Shown here: one piece after another, positions 41,201-51,434 of the stretch
Position numbering within the stretch: the stretch's first letter is position 1
How the letters are laid out: every line of letters starts with the position of its first letter
DNA from: Symbiodinium natans
Taxonomy: Eukaryota > Sar > Dinophyceae > Suessiales > Symbiodiniaceae
DNA length: 64,000 nt
Reading direction: 5' to 3'
Assembly (NCBI GenBank): GCA_905221605.1
Contig: CAJNDS010002239.1
Location: 377,409 to 441,408 of the forward strand
Translations under genes and position numbers: made by a program
Notes under the pieces: model-generated
What the model saw: the letters and a program-made list of their open reading frames with translations, nothing else
Databases searched by the model: none
What the model was told of the DNA's origin: nothing

Positions 41201-41429
41201 TGAGAAGCCCGAAGCGCGACAGGTCCGCCTACTGCCCAAGCACTTGGGGACCACGACTGCTGCGGCGGAGCCTGGGGAAGTGGATGAGGAGAGTTCTCAA
41301 TCAGACCGCCAGATGGAGCTGCACCCACTTAGCATCACAACAAAACTCACAAAACCCAAGCACCACTCGACCCAGTGACCCCACATGGCCGGGCACCGAA
41401 GCTCGAAACACGAGAGGGCTCAGACGGAG
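38216..41429. other. Long gene-poor stretch
   Basis: Frames at 39256-39570 and 39935-40294 (minus) and 38923-39135 (plus) show no recognisable domain. A short telomere-like patch lies at 39237-39262, and CACTCAGAC-type short repeats at 40365-40470. Confidence 0.5.
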
Positions 41430-41482
41430 TGAGAGAGAGAGAGAGAGAGAGAGAGCGACAGAGAGAGAGAGAGAGAGAAGGC
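41430..41482. repeat. GA microsatellite
   Basis: Two GAGAGAGA runs separated by GCGACA. Confidence 0.95.
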
Positions 41483-41740
41483 TTTGGCCGACTTTGGCCG
41501 ACAGTCTTTCGTATGTTGCTCGTAAGGGGGTGCTATCTGTGGAGTTCTATATCCATTATACCCGAATGTCTACGGATCTATGGAGATATGGATGCTGCTA
41601 AGTTTGATCCCCAGACTGGCGAAGCAACCTCAAACCCCAACCCATCTCGGCTGTAATTTCCTGGATTCCTGAATGAAGCCAACCTGGCCGAACCTTGAAA
41701 TGCAGCCCATGTGCGGCAGGCAGTGTGTAGCAGTCCATCT

Positions 41741-41860
41741 CAAAGCCTCGGCGCGAATCCGAAACCAGGAGGACTTGGAAGAAGGGGAGGAAGAGCTCGA
41801 AGAGGTGGAGGAGGAGGAGCCGAAGAAGCTACGCAGCCCGGCTGCTCTTGGGAGCGCTTC
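41741..41860 (+). CDS. Candidate acidic exon
   Basis: The frame reads KASARIRNQEDLEEGEEEL then EEVEEEEPKKLRSPAALGS and meets TTCG|GTGAGG, a good donor. Low-complexity Glu-rich sequence can arise from purine-rich DNA, so support is limited. Read on, the frame enters the 63-bp repeat block. Confidence 0.25.
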
Positions 41861-41908
41861 GGTGAGGTCTTGGCATGCTTTCCCCTCCCCCACCCCTCAC
41901 TCATGCGA

Positions 41909-42425
41909 TGTGCTGATGCCTGGAGCCTCCTCGCCAGCTCTGTTTCATCTCCCTTGCTGTGTGGGTGGTGATGCCTGGAGCCCGACGCGCCATGCGTGTG
42001 CTGATCCCTGGAGCCCTCCTCGCCAGCTCTTTCAATCTCCCTTGCTGGTGCGGGTGGTGATGCCTGGAGCCCGCCTTACCTCTCCGTTGCTAGTACAGCT
42101 GCGTGGTGTGCTGATGCCTGGAGCCCCCCTCGCCAGCTCTGTTACCTCTCCGTTGCTGGTGCAGCTGCGTGTGCTGATGCCTGGAACCCACCTCGCCAGC
42201 TCTGTTTCCTCTCCGTTGCTGCTGCAGCTGCGTGTGCTGATGCCTGGAGCCCTCCTCGCCAACTCTGTCTCATCTCCCTTGCTGGTGCAGCTGCGTGTGC
42301 TGATGCCTGGAGCCCGCCTTGCCAGCTCTGTTTCCTCTCCGTTGCTGGTCTAGCTGCGTGTGCTGATGCCTGGAGCCCTCCTCGCCAGCTCTGTTTCGTC
42401 TCCGTTGCTGGTGCCGCTGCGTGTG
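41909..42425 (+). repeat. Tandem repeat, nine units; last five exactly 63 bp
   Basis: Units begin TGATGCCTGGAGCCC at 41912, 41970, 42001 (GATCCCTGG variant), 42058, 42111, 42174, 42237, 42300 and 42363. The last five are spaced 63 bases, so they keep frame and translate as VLMPGA-LASSVSSPLL-VQLR. A stop (CTAG for CTGCAG) interrupts the plus frame at about 42351. The minus strand is also open. Coding status is undecided. Confidence 0.85.
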
Positions 42426-43385
42426 CTCATGATTTCCTGCCGCCCCAATCGTACGTTTTTCCTCAAAAAACCTTAATTTGGACACGCAGCTTTGTGTCCA
42501 TCTGGTTCAACAAAGCATGCTTGCATCCGACCCTGCCCTGTTGCTGCCCTAGCTCCTCTAGCCTGGACCTGCTAGCTTTCGTTTCCCTGGCCCCGCCCCT
42601 CAAGTGTTTGTTCACGACTGCTTGGAGGCAAAAGGCTTAGCGTGGTGACTATTTGTGAGACTTGAGAAGTGTTGCAGCCTGAGGCTCCGAGCCAAATGGA
42701 GAGGCCACGACCGCCCTCGCACCCCGCCGCCGCGCAGCTCTGACCCCGGCGAAAGCTTCGTGAGCCGCAGAGCCATGACGAATCGAGGGGTTCAAGGTTT
42801 CATAGCTTAAGGGCTTAGAACTTCAGAGTTTGGGTTGCAACCAGGGCGTCATAGCTCACACCACACGTGTTTTGGGAATCGTGTTCGTGGAGCCCTCTCT
42901 CCATACTCGGAGGCACCTAATCAAGGTACCTAGGGTAATCGGTCTACAAGGGTCCCTGGCGTGCCAGCGGTGCAATGATTGGGAGGATCTGAAGCGCGGG
43001 ATGCCAAAAAGCAGCGCTGCCACTGGCTGTCACCTGTAGAGTAGAAGCCCATCGCGAGCAAGGCCAGCTGGCGACCATCTCATGCGAGCCCCAAAACCCC
43101 AATCACCTGCACTTCGTATGGCAGGCTCCCTTTAAGTACGGTTATCATTCAAGAATAGCACATGGGAAAACATTTTGTTTCAGAGAGACCGGATTCTTGA
43201 GACCAACGGCTTGCAGATCTGCTGACTATTGAATAGCCCTGGCGCGTAACGGATGTCAGCTCAGCAGGTGTGCACCTCGAACTCCTCAAATTTCTGGCTC
43301 ATCGGAACCTTCGTGGTGGCGACCTTCTTGGGAAATTTGTGCGGTTCAGGTTCGGTCTTATCAGGGGGTTTGGAGGGGGGGCTCA
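42426..43385. other. No supported gene
   Basis: Unremarkable sequence with short frames only. Confidence 0.5.
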
Positions 43386-43514
43386 AGGCCTCAGACCGTC
43401 GAAAAGGTGCAAACCATGACCTGGGCACCAGCTCCCGGGCCCCGCCCGCGGTGGGCGGACGTCGTGGATTCTTCGCAGGAGCAGGAGGACCGCATGGAAG
43501 TCTGGCAAACATAA
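43386..43514 (+). CDS. Candidate terminal exon, unknown protein
   Basis: The frame reads PQTVEKVQTMTWAPAPGP, RPRWADVVDSSQEQEDRM and EVWQT before TAA at 43512. The RWADVVDS-type string with acidic tail looks like real coding sequence, but I cannot place it in a family. Two other frames over the same bases are open (43253-43627 plus, 43512-43261 minus) and less convincing. Confidence 0.3.
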   Translation, partial: RPQTVEKVQTMTWAPAPGPRPRWADVVDSSQEQEDRMEVWQT

Positions 43515-44832
43515 CCCTGAACCCTCAACCGAAAGCATTGGAGCAGGTTTGGAGGTATCGTGCTGGAGTCCACGGGGCACATGCGCCAGGTTTGGATTCG
43601 TGGTTCATTCCCCGCCTTCTGGCCTAGCGTCGACGCACGAGGCAGCACAACAAAGGGCTGTTTCGGGTCGCAGTTTAAGCCCTCCATTGCAGGACCCCTC
43701 GCAGGAGGTGAGGCACTCGCCACTCATCCACCAGGACTCCTACCAGGAGTCGCAAGCCTCACAACAGGCGTTTCATGGGGTGGGCTTGGTTTGGGGGCAT
43801 GGTTAGCAAGTTTTTGATTTAGAACGTGGACTGATATTGGGCCGGTTTCATTCAGGAGAGTCAATTTTTGTTTTGTCAGGGTTCCGCTTTTTTGTCCAAT
43901 GTAGACCGGCCTGGATCCTTAACACCCCTGGTCTTAGCTGAGGCAGTGCTCGAAGCTGGGAATGGTTCCCTCAGCCCCCTCCAGGTTTGCACTCAAAATA
44001 TAGAAGTGGGACCGCAGCAGCACAGGCTCTGGACCAAGGCCTGAAGTCATTCTGCTCAAAACCCTAAACCTTTAAACAAGCTGCGAGCTCATCCCTTGAG
44101 TGCTCCAGCCTGTCCTGGCCTTGTGTTTAGACCTTGGACAAAACAGGCTCGGTTGCAGAACTCCGACAGCTCCAATTTAGCTCATCAGGTACCGCGTTGA
44201 AAAAGGTTCTTTCCATAAGTCTGATGGGATTCTCGCATCAGAAGCCAGGCATCGCAAAGCAGCATCTGCAACTTGCTCCGGACCAGCGCCAACCTCGCCG
44301 AGGACACTCCCAGGGATTTCAAAGAATCAGGCCTCTGGGTCCCCTGGGTTTAGGGCTTTTGGGTTTGGGGTTTCGGGTTTCCTAAGTGCGTGAGAGAGAG
44401 GGTTTCGGGTTTGCCTCAAACAAATCCTGATGGTGGCAGTTGTCGTGGACACAAGCCTCATCCTCAAAACGTGTGAACCTGATCCTCAGGCAGAAGCCTC
44501 GCAAGACGATCGGGCCCGGGCCTGAAGCTTTTGCTGAAAGTGCAGGCGGACACAGCCATCGTAAGCTGCAGCTGAAGGGGGGCAAGATCAAAGAGCAAAC
44601 TCATCTCAGCACCACTTGCAGCAATAGACGTCGCTGAACCCCAGATAACTCTAAGTAGGAATGGAGGGTATCCGTACCATCGGCACCACAGACTTGGTTG
44701 CTTAAGTATTTGAGGCTGCACGCTAGGCAGAGAGAGTGGCGCAGCCAGTTGATTTGGTAGTTTTTCCTGCCTTGGAGGAGCTGGCAGGGCCCGTAAGATG
44801 TAGCAGCATGAAATCACCCTCGACCTTCTTAG
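43515..44832. other. No supported gene
   Basis: Contains degenerate TTTAGGG-like motifs near 44345-44380. Frames are unremarkable. Confidence 0.5.
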
Positions 44833-44931
44833 TTGGGATGTTCCCCTTATCCTGGCAGTCCTCAATACGGATTGTATTAGCGGGTACTATAATCCCTATG
44901 AAGGAGTGTTAGTCTAAGGGGGGACATCCCC
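44833..44931. mobile_element. Small inverted-repeat element, family C copy 2
   Basis: Ends TTGGGATGTTCCCCTTA and, inverted, TAAGGGGGGACATCCC. Inner inverted pair GGCAGTCCTCAATACGGATT / AATCCCTATGAAGGAGTG. Structure and motif order match 14471-14578. Confidence 0.75.
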
Positions 44932-44943
44932 TACTGCAAATCC

Positions 44944-45201
44944 ATGATCGAGAAACTGGTTGCACCTGACGGCTCAGTGATGCATAGCTCTACAGCCGAA
45001 GTGCTCCCTAAACTATTGGAAATAGCCGCGGCGAAGCCTTCAAACCTGTGCAAGGTGGCAAACAAAACACCCAGCACTCAAGGATTGAAGTGCACAGAGA
45101 TCCAGGACCTTGAGGTTATTTCGGTTGTGGGTTGGGGGCCTTGCCCGGACAAGTCTCTCGCTGTGGATGCTCGCCGGTTTCAATCTATCCTGTTGGACTA
45201 G
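44944..45201 (+). CDS. Hypothetical ORF
   Basis: The frame includes KLVAPDGSVMHSSTAEVLPK, LLEIAAAKPSNLCKVAN, IQDLEVISVVGWGPCPDK and SLAVDARRFQSILLD. Helical Ala/Leu content and ordinary codons suggest coding, starting just after the family C element. No domain recognised. Confidence 0.27.
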   Translation: MIEKLVAPDGSVMHSSTAEVLPKLLEIAAAKPSNLCKVANKTPSTQGLKCTEIQDLEVISVVGWGPCPDKSLAVDARRFQSILLD

Positions 45202-47961
45202 AGTAGATACAAGCTGTACCTGTGTGACTCTTGAACATGAGCCGGAAGAGCGCGCGCTCTTTGTGAGACATGCGTAAGCTGTGCTGGACGAAGCCACAGC
45301 CAAGGCCCCCCAAACTCGAGCACCTCACGTCACCATAGAACCCAAGATCCCTCAACATGCCCTGGCCTGCAGTCTAACACCCCAAACCATCCCAAGAGTC
45401 CTGGAATTCTTTCTAGGGTGAAACCTGCACAAGCCCTGCTGCCTCTTAGATGCCCGACTTGGACGTGGCCTCGGGCTCGGCAGATCCCCACCCAGGCCAA
45501 GTGCGGACCAAGAGGTGTTTGGGGCCCCCCTCTTCGGGGCTCCCAGGGTATAGGGTTTAGGGTTTCAAAAAGGGGTTCCAGGCTTTTGGAGTTTAGTTTC
45601 AAAAGGGTTTGGGAACCCAATGCCCTTGCGTTGAAGGTGCCGGGACGTATGCCCACCAAAACAAGCTGGAGACTTGGCAATCGATACCCCTGCGCAGACA
45701 TTGTCGTTGTCCGACCCCTCGGGTCCCAGACAATGGTATAGACCAGCTTGTCAGCACAAGTTACGCAAGCTGAGCTTGCGAGATATGCGGGGGTTCCAGC
45801 AGTACTTGCGCGCTTCTGGTGCCAAGATGCCTTGGGTTCATCGGGGGTGTGCCTGAGAGTCTGTGGCTGACTTTTTACGCATGTCCAAGCATTCACACCG
45901 GCATCTCCTCAAATCCTAAAGCCGAAGCCCGGGCCATTCGGGGCCACGAGCATACTTTTTCTGGATTGCATTGTCTTTTGATGTCTTTTGCATACTTCCG
46001 TATCCACTTTGTTCTTGCCTTGCTTTCTTGGCTGAACGGTGCATTCTGCAGGTCTTACAGTCTGCAGACACGATTGTTGGCTCCTGTTGCGTTTCCCGCA
46101 TTGGTTTAGATAAACTTTATATGCTTCGTGTCCTCTTGTTCTGGACCCCAAACTCTCTTGGATCTGAAGCATCCCGAAATTGTCACCCGGCAGCGTGACT
46201 AGTCCGCTTGGCAGATGGCAAAAAACCCTCAACCCTAAATGCTGGATTCCATTTTCCGATCTTGGCTTTCAAACCAGCAGGCCACGGCTGCCGAACCCAA
46301 CACAAGGAACAAACACCAGCACGAACTCGAAATGCTTTGTGGAATTCATGTGGCCGAAGTGAGAGGCTTTCTATCCCGGAGACGTCACCTGACCGAGAAC
46401 TCCGTCCGCGAGGCCTTCGGCCATTTCCGGGACATGTAGGCCATGGCCAGAGTTAGAAATGAGGTTTGGGTCTGGGTTGTGTTTTGCTCCCTGCTCCGGG
46501 TCCAAGTCGCAGTGGTGACAGAAGCCTGCCGTGCAATCTTCTGCCGGTTGTTGCATGGTAGTTGCTCAAATGGGTTCCCTTCTTAGGATTCCAGTACTAT
46601 TCCATTGCAAGGAATTCTTAGCCCATGGCCCATCCATTCAGAAGACCTAACGATCCTGAATTCCTGGGTCCCTCGCAGACGACAAACCATCAGATGCTAA
46701 ATCAACATGTGGGACAGCTGACAGGGGCCAACACCTCCAACCTGCTTTATGTCACAAGTTGTTTCGAGATTCCTCAAGGATGGTCTTCGTTAATGTTTTG
46801 GAATTGTCCGTGGTTTCTGGTTGCGGCTCCCCGTAAGACCTTCCTTTGTTGGTGGACGGGGGCCTCAGACTTCTGTCGGCAAGTAGCACGTGTCCGAATT
46901 CGGGTACATGGCGCATGGCTCCTATCAGTGGTCCATCCTCCATAGTCCAAGCCGTGTCAAGCATCGCAGGCGATGGGAGTCGTGGCCGAAGAGCCCGAGG
47001 TCCGGCAGGAGTGGGACTCAGGAAATTGTCGAAGTCTAAGTCGATATTGCAGCAGCATATTTCGATCTTCCAGCGCACTGTCGTATTCCTGCGCTAATGG
47101 GCTAATGATTGCTGGCTACGAGGGCTTCCCCTTCTCCTACTGAAGTATACGGTTCTGCCCTGTAACCTTTGATCACTGCTGACACCCCGCTTGTGTGTAT
47201 AAGTGCTGTTGTATCACCTTGGTGAGGGTGACGAGTCCCCAGGTCGTTTGCGAACTGTGACCGACCAAAATTTCACGCACAGGAGCGACGCCCACTGTCA
47301 TCTGTGCTAACTGAGGCCGCGGCATGCTCTAAAGTCTACAAGTATGGCGTATCTGCAAAGTGTCGAGTTTGGGCTGCTTTGAGAGTTGGGGCGCCGGCAT
47401 GTAGGGGTACATTAACAGCTGACAGACTTTCCGAAGCTTTCACCCCCCAAGTTTCCTATCTTGCTGGGGTACCCATCGCATCCATCCCCTTCGGTAGATG
47501 AGGTCATGCTCTGCGCAGAGAGGGAGGGAGACCGAAGAAAGGGGGGGGAGAGAAACAGAGAATCCTTGCGCGGGCACAAAGTTATGGAAAAAACACGCAG
47601 CGTAGCATGCACATACGAACCCACATTGAGTGTTTCCCGCGTTGAGTCTTTCTCACTTCTGAGAGTGCACAAAGTAGCCCTGGGCCCAAATCCCCTAAAG
47701 GCCTGTCAGCAAATTTCCTGGGCATCGCTCCTGATAGGCAGCCTCATCGATGACGCCAGCACCAAAGGCCCAAGAGCGCAAGCGAGGCAGCGAATGCTAA
47801 AGTCGCTAGAATTTGCGAGCCGGACAAAGCCTGAACACAGTTGGCCAAGCCCCTTGACTCCGCGAACCCCTGAAGCCTTGGGAATCTCAGGCTTGTTCTC
47901 CATAGACCTAGCAAGCTCCGGCACCGAGCCTTCCTGCAGAATGTATTCGCGGAGAACTTAA
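45202..47961. other. Gene-poor; several weak frames
   Basis: Mildly coding-like pieces are at 46239-46439 (HELEMLCGIHVAEVRGFLS) and 47700-47950 (SWASLLIGSLIDDASTKG). A 188-codon minus frame 45330-45896 is not convincing. None has recognised content. Confidence 0.35.
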
Positions 47962-48387
47962 TCCTGGCACGGGAGTCGCCAGGCTCTGGACCTGCAATCT
48001 CCATCCTGCCCCGGAGGCGGTACGACCCAGACGAGCCCGGCAACCAAGCGCCACCGCCCACGCGGGCGCACCTCGGTACCGCGAGAGCGAGAGGAGGACG
48101 GGGGGGAGCAGCATGGGTCTGACGGCTTCGAGCCATCAAGCTGCAAAGGTCCACTTAAGGGTGCTTCGGCTAGCCTCAAGAAGCAAGTTCCCAAAACCAT
48201 ATACTACTCGACTTCAGGAACTGTCACACAAGACAAGTTTCGCGGCCTTGGCGTCGTGTACCCTATATCGTATGGGCTAAGACTCGGCCGAGGGATGCTT
48301 ATCGGGAAAGTGTCGGATGCGGACGTCAGCTTGAAGATTGAGGGTAGGGCTTTGTCGACAGGAACCTTTGGGGGACATTGCATGTGA
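47962..48387 (+). CDS. Candidate 141-codon exon without ATG start
   Basis: Open from just after TAA 47959 to TGA 48385. The second half is strikingly protein-like: VPKTIYYSTSGTVTQDKF, RGLGVVYPISYGLRLGRGM, LIGKVSDADVSLKIEGRALS. The first half is basic and low in complexity. The only ATG lies late, so it should be an internal or terminal exon; GTCGCCAG|G at about 47982 is a plausible acceptor. The frame upstream of the TAA is open too (from 47461). Alternating Gly/hydrophobic strands suggest beta structure. No family recognised. Confidence 0.4.
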   Translation, partial: SWHGSRQALDLQSPSCPGGGTTQTSPATKRHRPRGRTSVPREREEDGGEQHGSDGFEPSSCKGPLKGASASLKKQVPKTIYYSTSGTVTQDKFRGLGVVYPISYGLRLGRGMLIGKVSDADVSLKIEGRALSTGTFGGHCM

Positions 48388-48432
48388 CATACATGCTGGC
48401 CTCCCAGCTTCACCGAAAAGGGCTCACGCAAG

Positions 48433-48771
48433 ATGCTCGTTGCTTTGCTTCAATCCCCCAAGCCCACCACCATTCTCACTGAATCTGCTCGCGGACATGG
48501 GAAAGTACCACGAACCACCCAAAACCGAGTCTCCCGAAACGCAGAGCAAAGCCCTGAATCCCTAGCGTCAACCCCGAAGCCCCAAAGAACTCTGTCAAGC
48601 AAAGCGGAGGAGCAGGGCGGCGGCCAAAACCAGGGTGCCGGCCCAAGCCAATCTTCTCGTGCCGGCCCAAGCCAAGCACCAGCACAACCTCAACCACAAC
48701 CACTCGGCGAGGAGGACGACACCTGCGTGTTAACCCCCCTCAAAACTACCTTGCCTGGGTTCCCCCCTTAG
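48433..48771 (+). CDS. Candidate Gln/Pro-rich exon
   Basis: The useful part is 48606-48722, reading KAEEQGGGQNQGAGPSQSSR and AGPSQAPAQPQPQPLGEEDD. It contains a doubled CCGGCCCAAGCCAA segment. Such low-complexity linkers occur in real proteins, but the alternative frame is also open. It follows the 47962-48387 piece on the same strand and is cut off by a small inverted-repeat element. Confidence 0.25.
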   Translation: MLVALLQSPKPTTILTESARGHGKVPRTTQNRVSRNAEQSPESLASTPKPQRTLSSKAEEQGGGQNQGAGPSQSSRAGPSQAPAQPQPQPLGEEDDTCVLTPLKTTLPGFPP

Positions 48772-48826
48772 ATAACCTTAGTTGGGCTTATCCCTAAATA
48801 GCCTTAATGATAGGGGGAACCTAGGG
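48754..48826. mobile_element. Small inverted-repeat element, 73 bp
   Basis: CCTGGGTTCCCCCCTTA at the left faces TAGGGGGAACCTAGG at the right (about 15 of 16 bases). The middle repeats ACCTTAGTTGGG and CCCTAAATAGCCTTA. Related in style to family D. Confidence 0.55.
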
Positions 48827-48956
48827 GGAAGTATATAGGGGAGGGTAGCAGGGGAACGGGCGTTTTTATCTTGGCAGGGTTCGGACATCAAAAAGCCAGC
48901 TTCGGCATCTGAAGCAGCTAGTGGCAGGTACACTGTGCCAGGGACATTGAACATGT

Positions 48957-48998
48957 AGGGTTTAGGGTTTGGGGTTTGGGGTTTAGGGTTTAGGGCAA
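48957..48998 (+). repeat. Interstitial TTTAGGG tract
   Basis: TTTAGGG with TTTGGGG variants, six units. A shorter patch lies at 49075-49105. Confidence 0.9.
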
Positions 48999-49312
48999 AA
49001 AGGATTTCGGGCAATCTGAAGCAGTTTTAAGTCGGTTTTGGGGTCTGGGACATGGCCCGGACCTCAAAAACCGTAGGTTTAGGGGAGTTTAGGGTTTAGG
49101 GCGAACAAAGGGCTGCGGGAACGAGGGAGTTCCAAGCCTTTTCCCTTTCGACTCCGACGTTTTGGGCGTTATAGCAGTTTGGTGTGGATGCTTCGGGGTT
49201 GCCTGCATGTTCGGGGTTGAAGGGAAACAGGGGCAAATGCCCGTAGAGCAGCTTCTGCTACCGAAGCTGTTGTCATTGTGGTGTGTCCCTGCCAAGCAAC
49301 ACAAGTAGTAGA

Positions 49313-49440
49313 TACCCCGAACCGCATTTTTGGTTCGTCCGCGGCGTTTCCCAGTCGAGTGGCCAGTTTCAGATCCCTCTGAGTCGAGTTCATCGAGTTC
49401 TTTGAAGTAGCAAACGGGGGAGCTCCCCTTACCACTTGTT
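49313..49440 (-). CDS. Candidate minus-strand exon
   Basis: The minus frame reads SSPVCYFKELDELDSEGSE then TGHSTGKRRGRTKNAVRG, reaching a GGTATCT donor-like site. The acidic-then-basic pattern is typical of linker regions in nuclear proteins. The frame extends on both sides (49089-49598) without further recognisable content. No family is assigned. Confidence 0.3.
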
Positions 49441-49641
49441 AGTGCCTTCGTGTGAGGTGTTGGGATTTTGGATTTAAGCTTAAGGGCAGGACCCAATGGC
49501 CCACAAGCATAAACAGTGGAGTTTAAGCCCCGTATCACTCCCCCTACGTAACCCAAAGAACCCTTCGCTGCTTTGCCTGAGGCCCCGCACCCCTCCAAAA
49601 TTAAATCCCTTAAGACTCCCCAAAGCCCAACCCTCCCCCTC

Positions 49642-49724
49642 CCTGGTTCTTAGTAGGGAATGAGGGAATGAGGGCCCTAAATATAGGGTGCCTCCTTCCC
49701 TCACTCCCCCACCGAGAACCAGCC
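49642..49724. mobile_element. Small inverted-repeat element, family B copy 2
   Basis: Begins CCTGGTTCTTAGTAGGGAA, identical to the start of the 10786 element, and ends GAGAACCAGCC. The centre (AGGGCCCTAAATATAGGGTGCC) differs in length, so the copies are independent insertions of one family. Confidence 0.75.
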
Positions 49725-49777
49725 AGTGAACCGTAAAGTCGCCCCCCTCTCTCCACCTCCCACAAAGCCGACCGCAG

Positions 49778-50044
49778 GAGTGGGTGCAGCGACGTAACAA
49801 GCGGCGCACGGTCATCGCTTCACACAAGCGCCGTGTGGATGCTTGGGCTGAAGAGCTTCAGAATTCAGGTTCAGTTGCGGCTCAGGGGCTCAGACTTGAC
49901 AACTTGGCTTCGAGGAACGCGACCTCGTGGTTTAAGCGCCTGCGGATCCAGCGTATGGACGGTCTTTTGGGGTCCGAATATTTAGGGTTTGAGGACGAAG
50001 CGCTCTGTGTCCTGCGGCCTTTACAAATCCAGAGCCCAGAGTGA
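49778..50044 (+). CDS. Candidate exon, unknown protein
   Basis: After ACCGCAG the frame reads EWVQRRNKRRTVIASHKRR, VDAWAEELQNSGSVAAQGLR and LDNLASRNATSWFKRLRIQ. This looks like a long basic helix, and the codon pattern is ordinary. A donor may lie at GACG|GTCTTT (about 49964); otherwise the frame runs to TGA at 50042. Possibly in one gene with the next piece. Function unknown. Confidence 0.35.
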   Translation, partial: EWVQRRNKRRTVIASHKRRVDAWAEELQNSGSVAAQGLRLDNLASRNATSWFKRLRIQRMDGLLGSEYLGFEDEALCVLRPLQIQSPE

Positions 50045-50121
50045 TGCGGCAAGCCGAAGCCCAAAACCCTAAAGTGAACCCCAAGTTTACCCGAAAGGTC
50101 GAGAGCATCATTCCTCCTCAG

Positions 50122-50280
50122 CTCGACTCTTCAATGGTATCCGTTGGAGTCGATCCTAAAAACCTTTGAACTTGAAAGCCCGGAGCTGAGCTCAATCTTG
50201 CAAAGCGGCCGCTTGCGCAAGGACTACGTGGCCTTTAACTCGTTGCACCCTCGCGATGAGCGGGACCTCTCACGCTGTGT
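50122..50280 (+). CDS. Candidate exon, unknown protein
   Basis: After CCTCCTCAG the frame gives STLQWYPLESILKTFELESP, ELSSILQSGRLRKDYVAFN and SLHPRDERDLSRC, reaching a CTGT|GTTGTT donor-like site. The amphipathic helices and mixed charge make it one of the better unassigned candidates. It follows 49778 by under 300 bases on the same strand. Confidence 0.35.
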
Positions 50281-51134
50281 TGTTGTGGTTTGGTTCCGGC
50301 ACTTTTTAGGGATCTTGAGGGTTTCGGGTTTACGGATTCATTGGTGTTCGAAAAATTGATCTTGGACTCTTGGTGCTAGTTTGATGCGCATTTTGTAGAG
50401 CGGGAGCAGAGATAAGCACATAGCATGGCTGTAAAAGACCGAGCCTATTTCTGCCCACAGAGATCTCCTTGAGACACCGAAACTGGGGTGCATGTTTCCT
50501 ACCTCTTCAAAAGTCAGGGTTTAGGGATTCGGGTTTGTGCAGGGTCCGGTTCCTGAAAAATTGGCTTATAAGGTTGAGACGTTGCATTCAAACCCTTGAA
50601 GAAACACCAAAACCCTAATGCTTAGCTTGCAACGCCTGGTTGATGCTTGTTGTTGAGGTTCCAGTGCTTACATGAAATGGGGTTAGGACCCCTTGTCGAC
50701 AAGCAACTTGGCTTTTTGAGCTCAATCATCAGCCTTCCACCAAAGGATCCGGGTCAGCCAATGACTCCGGACCCAGACGCGCGAACGAGCAAAAGGCACG
50801 TATTGGGGGGGGGGGGGGCACATAAACGACGTCACAGGATTTTCAGGGACTCAGGACTCAGGACTGGGAGATACTGGGAGTGACGATTGTGTTCGACTGA
50901 TCTGTGGATGTGGTATTGGTGTTGCATGCCTTTTGGTTCATTACGGAACTTGCATTTAAAGCCTCCCACCTCCTTCATCCATCCAGTCTTCAAGCCTCCC
51001 ACTTCTGAAAGCCGTTCAAGGTGAGAACGTCAGACTTAGGAATCGTGGAACTGAGATTCGGCATTTTGGCCTTCTTTAGCTGAAGGAGTTTGTTTTCATT
51101 TGTGGCCATAAGTACTAATTGCAAAGTGAGCTGA
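50281..51134. other. No supported gene; G run at 50805-50818
   Basis: Short frames only. Confidence 0.5.
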
Positions 51135-51434
51135 CATGCTTCCAATTCCGGTCGAAGCCTTGGGGTTGGTTGTGGGAGCCTGAGCTACCCCAACCCGCCC
51201 CGCGGAGACCCGTTGATCGGGATTCGACCCATGTGTGATGGCCTCCTGACCTGGCTTTCGAGGCAGTGGGAGTCAGAGATCCAGCACTGGCGTCAGGGAC
51301 TCCGCGAGTGGAACCACGAGCACTTCTGCCGCACGGAGCCGGCATGCACCATAAAATACGCATCTTTCAGAGCGTGGAACATCAAAACTGTGAGCCCTTG
51401 TGAGCTCACTGCTGTATGTCACGGCGAAGCCTGA
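51135..51434 (+). CDS. Candidate terminal exon, about 100 codons, unknown protein
   Basis: Open from after TGA 51132 to TGA 51432. It contains SLSYPNPPRGDPLIGIRPM, DGLLTWLSRQWESEIQHWR, QGLREWNHEHFCRTEPAC and TIKYASFRAWNIKTVSP. The Trp-rich amphipathic helix is distinctive and the codons are ordinary. There is no early ATG, so it should be a downstream exon. The minus strand is also open (51363-51115) but richer in Arg/Gly/Ser typical of shadows. I cannot assign a family. Confidence 0.4.
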   Translation, partial: HASNSGRSLGVGCGSLSYPNPPRGDPLIGIRPMCDGLLTWLSRQWESEIQHWRQGLREWNHEHFCRTEPACTIKYASFRAWNIKTVSPCELTAVCHGEA

